Below, piece after piece: positions 7,139 to 12,785 of a DNA stretch of 23,628 bases (positions within the stretch are counted from its first letter, which is position 1; every line of letters starts with the position of its first letter). The notes under the pieces were generated by a model. That model ran no database searches. It saw nothing but the letters and a program-made list of their open reading frames with translations, and was not told where the DNA came from. This DNA comes from an uncultured Candidatus Melainabacteria bacterium. Lineage in GTDB: Bacteria; Cyanobacteriota; Vampirovibrionia; Gastranaerophilales; Gastranaerophilaceae. Made by a program: the position numbers and the translations under genes. The stretch is taken from NCBI GenBank assembly GCA_934747335.1, contig CAKVGS010000031.1:1-23628 (forward strand). The letters run 5' to 3'.

Positions 7139-7204
7139 AAAAATCCCTCCTAAATAAGATTAAGAGGGATTAAAGATTTTTACATTACCCAATCAGATAC
7201 GTTT
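7139..7204. repeat. 66-bp direct repeat, right copy
   Basis: Counterpart of 5446-5511. It covers the terminator between the two convergent genes plus the last codons (KRI-stop) of the minus-strand coiled-coil gene. A gene 3' end plus terminator repeated at the far side of a cassette is the arrangement expected when DNA integrates at a gene end, though no integrase is present in the window. Confidence 0.85.
7142..7171. terminator. Bidirectional terminator between convergent genes
   Basis: AATCCCTC (7142-7149) and GAGGGATT (7164-7171) form an 8-bp stem with a 14-base loop. T's follow on the minus strand directly and on the plus strand a few bases later. It lies 5 bases after the small plus-strand gene and 21 bases beyond the stop of the minus-strand gene. 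Confidence 0.7.
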
Positions 7205-8089
7205 TTGAATTAAAGAATCAACATATTGAATAGCTAATTTTGGAATATCAACTTTTTTAGCTTTTGTACCAACTGCCTTTAAAATTTCTTGAACAGAAAT
7301 TGTTTTATGCGGAAGTGATACATATTTTTCAGCAGCTTCTTTGATATTTTGCAAAGCACTCCATAATGCTTTATTTGGATCGTAAATATCACGACGGCTG
7401 ATGTCAATCAATTTGCCTGCTTTTCTTTTTTCAGATAATAGACTGATTTCTTTTTCATTGTCGTAAATGTATTGTTTTACTCTGTCGCTTGAGTCTCTTA
7501 GATGAGCATAATCTTTAAATTGTTTTGTAACATCTTCTAAAGAATCTTTTACTTTATTAAATTTATTTTCCATCATTCTGGAAGAGTCTTTTGTTGTATA
7601 ACTTCTACCAAAATAACTGTTTTTTAAATCATCAGCTCTGCTATAAAACATCTCTGCATCATCATCAAGATTTTTTGTTGCATTGGCAACGGCATTTTCC
7701 ATACTTTCTGCTTTTTCTTTTTTCATTTCCAAAAACTTATTCAATTTTTGATTATAAACTTTTAAAGAATCTTCGCGGTTCATTGCAGGAACTTCTGTAA
7801 TTGTCTTTCTAACCTTACCGTTGTCGTATTCATAATAAAATTCTGTACCCAAAATATCTTTGGCTGATTTTCTTCCATTTTTTTCTGTGTAAATTTTTTC
7901 ATTGTTAGGAATACAAGTTCCAAAAACATCAATATCACATTGACGTGCCATTTTAGAATCTATTGTCCAACCATTTTTAGATTCCCAAGCGTACGGACTG
8001 TATTCCATTCTCCAATTTCCACCGTTTTGTGAGGATTTATTCGTAAATAAACCTTTAAAATTTGTATTATTTATTGCATTAATTTTCAT
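7193..8089 (-). CDS. Coiled-coil protein of unknown function, MKI-signature N-terminus
   Basis: A 298-residue protein with no recognised domain. It starts MKINAINNTNFKG, an N-terminus shared in form with its neighbours. A short Gly/Trp/Tyr-rich region (residues 20-60) is followed by a piece with Tyr-rich strands (EFYYEYDNGKV) and a long charged helical region (about residues 105-220) likely to form coiled coil. It has no signal peptide or membrane segment. It resembles the 367-residue protein just upstream in layout and in a loosely matching block (Y-x-YDN ... NRE ... L-x-KF), so the two look like tandem paralogues. The gap between them is 15 bases, with GGAG 9 bases before the ATG, so they form an operon. 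The right-hand 66-bp repeat covers its stop codon. Confidence 0.75.
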   Translation of the reverse strand: MKINAINNTNFKGLFTNKSSQNGGNWRMEYSPYAWESKNGWTIDSKMARQCDIDVFGTCIPNNEKIYTEKNGRKSAKDILGTEFYYEYDNGKVRKTITEVPAMNREDSLKVYNQKLNKFLEMKKEKAESMENAVANATKNLDDDAEMFYSRADDLKNSYFGRSYTTKDSSRMMENKFNKVKDSLEDVTKQFKDYAHLRDSSDRVKQYIYDNEKEISLLSEKRKAGKLIDISRRDIYDPNKALWSALQNIKEAAEKYVSLPHKTISVQEILKAVGTKAKKVDIPKLAIQYVDSLIQKRI

Positions 8090-8104
8090 AAAATTACTCC
8101 AAAA

Positions 8105-9208
8105 TTACTTTTTAATTACTTTAATACCTTGAGTTGCATAAAAATTTTTTAACTCATCAAACAAGGGTGATAACTTTGTCTTTAAATCATTTATTAATTT
8201 GTTTTTATCTGTGATATTTTTTATAAGTTTTGCAGATTCTTGTTTTAAAGACTCGATATAACTTTGAATTTCTGAGATTGTATTTTCTGTGATTTTTTTA
8301 GTTGTTTGATAGTTACCAATCGTTTGATTTAATTTAGCAATTTTTTTGTTAATGTCTGATTGCTCGTTAATAAATTTGTAACCATTTTCTGTTGTTTCTT
8401 TTGCAGCTTTATAAGGTCTCATTTCTACATTATATTTTTCATAGGCATTTTTTTGCGTATTTTCTTTTTTATTCGGATATTTTGTTTCTATAAAAGCATT
8501 TTGCAAATCTTTGATATAATCCATCATTCTATCTTTTACGCTAGATTCTACCAGATTTTCACTAGCAAGGCTTTCCTGCATAGTTTTTGCAATATTTTTA
8601 TAATTATCACGAACTTTTATCAAATTCTCTATCTGAGTGTTTATTCCTGACAACAATTTTCTTTCATTGGTAAGTTCCTTTTCAGAAGATAAGATTCCTT
8701 TGGTAATTTTTTCTTGTTTTTTTGCTAAAGCAGTAACTTCGTCTTCACATGTTTCTTTTCTATATCTTAAATCGCCAGCTTTGTCATAAAGAGCGCTACA
8801 ATGAGCAGCTTGTGCTTGTTGATATTTTGCTTCATCTACATTTGCAAAACCGCCCATTTCTCGTCTGTAATAATAGTTTCTAATTTCTTCAAAATCTTTC
8901 TTGAAATTTTTTCTTAATCTGCCTAAATAATTTTCTCGAACTTCTCTGTTGACATCAGGGTAACTCGGTTCATTATCGTATACAATGTAATCAACAGAGT
9001 CTTTTATTCTGTCATTTACATTTTCCATTGGGTCTGCAAAATATACTTTGCCGGTTTTGTTGTTATGATATGTGCCTAATAACTCTTCAACACTGGAATT
9101 TTTCTGCCAATAGCTATTGCGTTTCAAGTCTTCTTTGCCACGATTTATATTGTAATCAGTGGTTCTGCCGAAAAAACTTGTAGCAGTTTTGATGGGCGAT
9201 ATTTTCAT
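8105..9208 (-). CDS. Long coiled-coil protein of unknown function, MKI-signature N-terminus
   Basis: A 367-residue protein starting MKISPIKTATSFFG. No known domain is evident. After an N-terminal region rich in Tyr and Asn (residues 15-110) it is almost continuously helical and charged, with heptad-like spacing from about residue 120 to 350 (runs such as KLNQTIGNYQTTKKITENTI), so an extended coiled coil is likely. It has no signal peptide or membrane segment. The start is firm: AAGGAGGT sits 6 bases before the ATG. It is the first gene of a two-gene operon with its apparent paralogue at 7193. A perfect palindrome at 9253-9270, about 45 bases upstream of the start, may be an operator. A structural or secreted role is possible; nothing in the sequence decides it. 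Confidence 0.75.
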   Translation of the reverse strand: MKISPIKTATSFFGRTTDYNINRGKEDLKRNSYWQKNSSVEELLGTYHNNKTGKVYFADPMENVNDRIKDSVDYIVYDNEPSYPDVNREVRENYLGRLRKNFKKDFEEIRNYYYRREMGGFANVDEAKYQQAQAAHCSALYDKAGDLRYRKETCEDEVTALAKKQEKITKGILSSEKELTNERKLLSGINTQIENLIKVRDNYKNIAKTMQESLASENLVESSVKDRMMDYIKDLQNAFIETKYPNKKENTQKNAYEKYNVEMRPYKAAKETTENGYKFINEQSDINKKIAKLNQTIGNYQTTKKITENTISEIQSYIESLKQESAKLIKNITDKNKLINDLKTKLSPLFDELKNFYATQGIKVIKK

Positions 9209-9252
9209 TAATAACCTCCTTTTTACACATAATTAGAAATTCACCAGATTAG

Positions 9253-9270
9253 TATATCATTTGTGATATA
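9253..9270. promoter_or_regulatory. Palindrome upstream of the coiled-coil operon, possible operator
   Basis: TATATCA, a 4-base centre, then TGATATA: perfect 7-base arms. It lies 45-62 bases upstream of the start at 9208, where a promoter would be expected, and includes a -10-like TATACT on the minus strand nearby. Size and position suit a dimeric repressor site. No regulator is identified. Confidence 0.4.
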
Positions 9271-9365
9271 AAATAATATTTCATCCATATTAGAACAAAC
9301 ATGTTAAAAAGAAAGGTGTATTTTAAGAAATATTAAGGATATGATATTTTTAATTCAAAAATGCA

Positions 9366-9386
9366 GGTGCAATTTTTTTTTGCACC
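9366..9386 (-). terminator. Hairpin after fliR, possible terminator
   Basis: GGTGCAA and TTGCACC (7-base arms) flank a 7-base A/T loop, starting 8 bases beyond the fliR stop. The T-run after it on the minus strand is short. A near-identical GGTGCAAA/TTTGCACC hairpin at 21808-21825 lies beyond the stop of the minus-strand gene at 21881. Confidence 0.45.
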
Positions 9387-9393
9387 AGTAACT

Positions 9394-10173
9394 TTAATAA
9401 ATCGTAGAAAAAGATAAAAAGAATTCTGAAATAACGTTAATCAACATTGGTAGAATCCAAATCATAATCGCTGCACCGAACACAGGTTTAAATAGGAAGC
9501 TTAATTGAAAAACGTTTACTTGTGGTGCAGTTTTAGAAATTACACCAAGAATAATATCTTGTCCTAAAGTAGCTAAAAGTACGGGAGAAGCTATTTGCAA
9601 GCCCATATAAAGTACGTTTGAAGTGGTTGTTATCAAGTGATCCATATTTATAATTTTTTCAAGCGGAATAGCAACGGCGTAGATTGGAAAAATTTCAAAA
9701 CTGCGCATAAGAGCGTTAATTAACCAATAAAAACCGCCGAGTTCAATAAAAATCAGAATCCCCAAAAGTGTAATAATACGGCTCAAAATAGACGTTTGAC
9801 TATTAGACGTCGGATCCATTACCATAGCTGATGATAAACCCATTTGAGTATTAATCATGTCACCACCTGCTTCAATTGCCAAAATCAAAAGTTGTGCAAT
9901 ATAGCCGATAATTGCACCGACTGCAAAGTTTAAAAGCAAAAGTAAAAGTGGTGAAATATCGGCAGGTGGCGCCGCAGGTTTAAGAATAGGAGTAATCATA
10001 ACTGTAAGAATAAACACGAACGCTAATTTTACAAGTCCGGCAATTTCTTTACGGTTAAAAATCGGAGCAAAACGCACAAATCCCAACAAGCGCGCAAAAA
10101 CGATTATGCCCGCTGAAAACCAGTGGTCAAACTGTGGAAATAGGATTGAAATTTGTTGTATAAAGTTGTCCAT
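9394..10173 (-). CDS. fliR: Flagellar export apparatus protein FliR
   Basis: FliR is an inner-membrane part of the flagellar type III export gate, joining FliP and FliQ in the central channel. The 259-residue length is normal. Visible family features are the N-terminal FARLLGFVRFAPIF, the conserved EAGGDMINTQMGLSSAMVMDPTSNSQTSILS (nt 9780-9870) and the LLATLGQDIILGVISKTAPQVNVFQLSF segment, with about six hydrophobic spans. It is the last gene of the flagellar block. The ATG at 10173 has no convincing Shine-Dalgarno: a 139-bp palindromic element ends 8 bases upstream, which may have displaced it. The gene may rely on other initiation features. Confidence 0.95.
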   Translation of the reverse strand: MDNFIQQISILFPQFDHWFSAGIIVFARLLGFVRFAPIFNRKEIAGLVKLAFVFILTVMITPILKPAAPPADISPLLLLLLNFAVGAIIGYIAQLLILAIEAGGDMINTQMGLSSAMVMDPTSNSQTSILSRIITLLGILIFIELGGFYWLINALMRSFEIFPIYAVAIPLEKIINMDHLITTTSNVLYMGLQIASPVLLATLGQDIILGVISKTAPQVNVFQLSFLFKPVFGAAIMIWILPMLINVISEFFLSFSTIY

Positions 10174-10181
10174 TTTTATTT

Positions 10182-10320
10182 AAGGGAATAGGGGAATAAG
10201 GCAATGAGGGAATAAGTGGTTTTAAATTTACCATTTATATATTGCGTTAAATTTGCGTATTTTTTATTAAAAAAACAATAACCTCTTATTACCTTATTCC
10301 CCTATTGCCTTATTCCCTTT
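10182..10320. repeat. 139-bp palindromic element A with 8-bp unit arms
   Basis: Each arm is a tandem of four 8-bp units of consensus RRGGNAAT plus a fifth degenerate unit starting AAG; the arms are inverted about an AT-rich centre. A second copy of equal length is at 12605-12743, and the centres match too (both contain AAGTGGTTTTAAATTT and CGTATTTTTTATTAA-like sequence). It fills the gap between the 10310 gene and fliR, and supplies the last codons and stop of the former. Confidence 0.85.
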
Positions 10321-10681
10321 CTGGTAAAACCGGTTCATCCAGTTCATACTCATACTCTTCCGGCGGTTGGTCGATTCCAAGAATGTCAAAACCATCGACA
10401 TCGTCTATTGTTGTTTTATCTGCCTCGACCTTGACAGTAAACATAATTTTATCTTTATTGTTTTTAAGCACGCAAAACCTTGTTTCGCCTTCTTTAAGCG
10501 GACGTACAAGAAGCGTGTTTTTTTCGTTCATAACTGTAAAAATCGGACATACATCAATAATATCGTTATTTTCGATGCTAATATCAGTAAGTTTGCCGTC
10601 TGCTGTAATAAGACAGGTTTCGTAAGCGCAAGCTACGCTTGCGCTTAATATAAATATTAATGATGTAAGTAATTTTTTCAA
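10310..10681 (-). CDS. Secreted protein resembling pilus/secretin N-terminal domain, in flagellar operon
   Basis: I place the start at TTG (10681), preceded by AAAGAGGAAC, which gives a 123-residue protein with a textbook signal peptide (MKKLLTSLIFILSASVACA). A longer frame to 10768 exists but would bury the signal peptide and run through repeat DNA. The mature part (TADGKLTDISIENNDIIDVCPIF, then LLVRPLKEGETRFCVL and a final strand MFTVKVEAD) resembles the small beta domain found at the N-terminus of pilus-assembly secretins (T2SS/T3SS pil_N type). Two or three cysteines are present. It would act in the periplasm. It lies between fliQ and fliR, an unusual place for such a gene. Its last two codons and stop fall within palindromic element A. 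The domain call is moderate; function is unknown. Confidence 0.65.
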   Translation of the reverse strand: MKKLLTSLIFILSASVACAYETCLITADGKLTDISIENNDIIDVCPIFTVMNEKNTLLVRPLKEGETRFCVLKNNKDKIMFTVKVEADKTTIDDVDGFDILGIDQPPEEYEYELDEPVLPERE

Positions 10682-10760
10682 TTTGTTCCTCTTTAGTTTT
10701 TGTTGGGCAAGTATGCCCAAATGACATTTTCGCATGACTAGGCGTGTGACTTTCAAGTGT

Positions 10761-10796
10761 GCCGTCATTCTGAAGCCGATTAGGCTGAAGAATCCA
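10761..10796. repeat. Hairpin-forming dispersed-type repeat (GTCATTCTGAAG ... GAAGAATCC)
   Basis: GTCATTCTGAAGCC and GGCTGAAGAATCC form a near-perfect palindrome (arms 10767-10777 and 10783-10793 with two mismatches). The GTCATTCTGA...AAGAATC form is one I recall as a frequent dispersed intergenic repeat in many bacterial genomes. It lies between fliQ and the signal-peptide protein gene. Only one copy is present here. Confidence 0.5.
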
Positions 10797-10867
10797 GCTT
10801 TTTAATAACTATTATTTTGTTATTTTATCCTTTCGTTTGGTGGGAATCTAAATCAATTGACAATTAT

Positions 10868-11356
10868 TTATCTTCCCAACATTTTATTAATCTCAACAAA
10901 ATTTCCCTTAGGCATTGGTGCTTTTGGCGCAGTATCATATTTAATCTTTTGCGCCTTATCTATATAAGGAACTTTACCCGGATTTTTCATAACTTCCTTA
11001 ACCGTTGGCGCGTCTTTAAACGAATCTTTCATCTCACCTTCAAAAGGAGTTGTGTATTTGTAATAATCCGCAGGAAGCACAAACGCGTCGTTTTTCGGAA
11101 CGGAATTAAACGCAAGTGACATGCCTTCTGTAAAAAAGTTTGTAAGCAGTTTGATAAAACCCATACCGCCTATTACAATAACCAAAAATACAGCAAAGAT
11201 TTTTGGTGCAGCGGCGATAGTTTGTTCTTGTACCTGTGTAACCGCCTGAATAATACCAACAACCAAACCGATTGCGGCTGCAGTCAGTACGCAAGGCATG
11301 GAGATTGAAAGCATTACCATAAAGCCTTTTGCAAGATATTCAGTTAGCATTTCCAT
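10868..11356 (-). CDS. fliQ: Flagellar export apparatus protein FliQ with C-terminal extension
   Basis: FliQ is a two-helix inner-membrane protein of the flagellar type III export gate. Residues 1-87 show the whole family core: a first membrane helix (about 12-36), the signature QAVTQVQEQT (37-46) and a second helix (53-72). Usual FliQ is about 90 residues and stops there. This one has some 75 extra residues, hydrophilic and rich in Lys, Pro and Asp (through YYKYTTPFEGEMKDSFKDAP to the C-terminal NKMLGR). The extension is in one open frame with no sign of a frameshift and would probably face the cytoplasm or extend around the gate. The start is supported by GAGGAC upstream. It follows fliP after a gap of about 50 bases. 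Confidence 0.93.
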   Translation of the reverse strand: MEMLTEYLAKGFMVMLSISMPCVLTAAAIGLVVGIIQAVTQVQEQTIAAAPKIFAVFLVIVIGGMGFIKLLTNFFTEGMSLAFNSVPKNDAFVLPADYYKYTTPFEGEMKDSFKDAPTVKEVMKNPGKVPYIDKAQKIKYDTAPKAPMPKGNFVEINKMLGR

Positions 11357-11407
11357 TTTTAGGTCCTCACTCTAGTTATACTTTTTGGGTTCTTTATAAT
11401 TGTCAAT

Positions 11408-12046
11408 TTAATTATAACTTTGCACCAATCCCTGTACAATCAACGCCCAGCCGTCAACGGCAATGAAGATAAGCAATTTGAACGGCAAAGAAATGATTGT
11501 AGGCGATAACATGAACATACCCAGTGCAAGAAGTATGTTTGCAACAACAAGGTCTAATACGATAAATGGAACGAATACCACGAAGCCGATTTCAAATGCA
11601 GTTTTTAATTCGCTCAAAATATAAGCCGGTGCAACTTCCCAAATCGTAATATCTTCAGGTGATTTTGGCGGTGTTTTGTGTTTAAGTTCTACGAAAAACG
11701 CCAAATCGTTTTCTCTTGTTTGTTTCATCATAAATTCTTTTAAAGGCTTCGAGCCTTCATCAATTGTAGCAATTAAGTTTCCTGTTTTTTGATAAGGAAT
11801 AGAACCTCTATCATACATTTGTTGAAAAACTCCACCCATTGTGTAAAATGTTAAAATCATACACAACCCAATTGTAACGATTGCAGGTGGTACTTGAACA
11901 CCCATTGCCGTTTTTAAAAGAGAAAATACAATTGTAAATCTCAAAAAACAAGTCATACAGCAAAATACAAACGGTAAAAGCGAAAATAGCGACATTACCG
12001 TAAGCATTTGTAAAACAGGGTTCATATCTTTTATTACTGAGTCCAT
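11408..12046 (-). CDS. fliP: Flagellar export apparatus protein FliP
   Basis: FliP is the main pore-forming subunit of the flagellar type III export gate in the inner membrane. At 212 residues it is a compact form. Family landmarks are FLRFTIVFSLLKTAMGVQVPP near the N-terminus, a hydrophilic loop (about residues 80-135), and the C-terminal core PAYILSELKTAFEIGFVVFVPFIVLDLVVANILLALGM...LPFKLLIFIAVDGW. The long cleaved signal sequence of enterobacterial FliP is absent. The start ATG (12046) is 2 bases from the fliO stop, and its ribosome site AAAGGA lies in the fliO 3' end, so the two are translationally close-coupled. Confidence 0.96.
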   Translation of the reverse strand: MDSVIKDMNPVLQMLTVMSLFSLLPFVFCCMTCFLRFTIVFSLLKTAMGVQVPPAIVTIGLCMILTFYTMGGVFQQMYDRGSIPYQKTGNLIATIDEGSKPLKEFMMKQTRENDLAFFVELKHKTPPKSPEDITIWEVAPAYILSELKTAFEIGFVVFVPFIVLDLVVANILLALGMFMLSPTIISLPFKLLIFIAVDGWALIVQGLVQSYN

Positions 12047-12048
12047 TT

Positions 12049-12588
12049 TTATTTAATCCTTTCAGCCAAATTCTTCAAAACCGACTTTCCGCCTGCATTT
12101 TTCGAACTCAGCATACTTGATTTAATTCCGATATCTGATTTATCCATGAAGTTTGGTTTTGGAAGTTTTGACATAGTTTCTTGAAATGTCATTGGGGCTG
12201 AATTGAGATTTGCCCCTACTGGGTTAGCCCCCTCCCTAACCCTCCCCCGAGGAGAGGGAACTTGTGCAAGATTTGCCAAATCAGAAAAACTTTCGTGTGT
12301 ATTATCATTGTGAGTTTCACAAGAGACATCGCAATCTTCCGCTGTTTGCAATTTAGAAATCAGACTTGTTTTATCAACATCACCTGCAATCAAGAATTTT
12401 TCCCTACCTGTTGATACTATGTAGAGTGTCTTTCTTGGTGCAAGGTTCAATGTGTCAATTATTTTTAAGTATTTAGATTTTCCGCCTGTAATTCCGCCTG
12501 ATGTCGCACTTTTAAAAATCAAAAGTGCAACGACGATTACTCCGACCATTGCAAGCGTGTATACCATAAAATTTGCTAAATATCCCAT
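12049..12588 (-). CDS. fliO: Flagellar biosynthesis protein FliO
   Basis: FliO is a single-pass inner-membrane protein that helps assemble the FliP ring of the export gate and is specific to flagella rather than to injectisomes. The N-terminus has one membrane helix (about residues 6-26), then the family's cytoplasmic beta domain (YLKIIDTLNLAPRKTLYIV, then KFLIAGDVDKTSLISKL, to about residue 80). The C-terminal half (90-179) is low in complexity and contains the GC-rich repeat copy 2, translated as VPSPRGRVREGANP. That repeat lies in the variable tail and does not break the frame. AAAGGACA upstream of the ATG supports the start. fliP follows immediately; palindromic element B lies upstream. 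Confidence 0.88.
   Translation of the reverse strand: MGYLANFMVYTLAMVGVIVVALLIFKSATSGGITGGKSKYLKIIDTLNLAPRKTLYIVSTGREKFLIAGDVDKTSLISKLQTAEDCDVSCETHNDNTHESFSDLANLAQVPSPRGRVREGANPVGANLNSAPMTFQETMSKLPKPNFMDKSDIGIKSSMLSSKNAGGKSVLKNLAERIK
12228..12271. repeat. GC-rich dispersed repeat, copy 2, inside fliO
   Basis: It matches 982-1024 at about 39 of 44 positions, sharing CCCTCCCCCG-x-GGAGAGGGAAC and GTGCAAGA. Here the gene is on the minus strand, so the repeat is read on the opposite strand from copy 1 and gives a different peptide; both strands are free of stops in the frames used. Confidence 0.8.
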
Positions 12589-12604
12589 TTCGTATGTCCT
12601 TTTG

Positions 12605-12743
12605 AGGGGAATAGGGTAATAAGGTAATGAGGGAATAAGTGGTTTTAAATTTCCTGTTTTATACTATGTTTGATTAACGTATTTTTATTAAGAATATTTC
12701 TAAAATCTCTTATTCCCTTATTACCCTATTACCTTATTCCCTT
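12605..12743. repeat. 139-bp palindromic element B with 8-bp unit arms
   Basis: Same length, arm design (RRGGNAAT units) and related centre as element A at 10182-10320. It occupies most of the 197-base gap between the C-ring gene and fliO. As part of the transcript it would fold into a long imperfect hairpin. Confidence 0.85.
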
Positions 12744-12785
12744 TCTTGTATTAATACCTAATATTTACTTCCTATTTATCGAAAG

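Noticed and set aside
5446..7204. Integrase attachment sites (attL/attR)
   Set aside because: The 66-bp repeats would fit, but there is no integrase or tRNA target in the window and the copies differ at seven positions, so I report only direct repeats.
10682..10768. Longer form of the signal-peptide protein starting with ATG at 10768
   Set aside because: It would place 29 residues before a clear signal peptide, runs through a repeat hairpin and has no ribosome site, whereas TTG at 10681 has AAAGAGGAAC.
10182..12743. Short repeated units suggestive of a CRISPR array
   Set aside because: Units are 8 bp, directly adjacent without spacers, and arranged as inverted arms; no cas genes are present.
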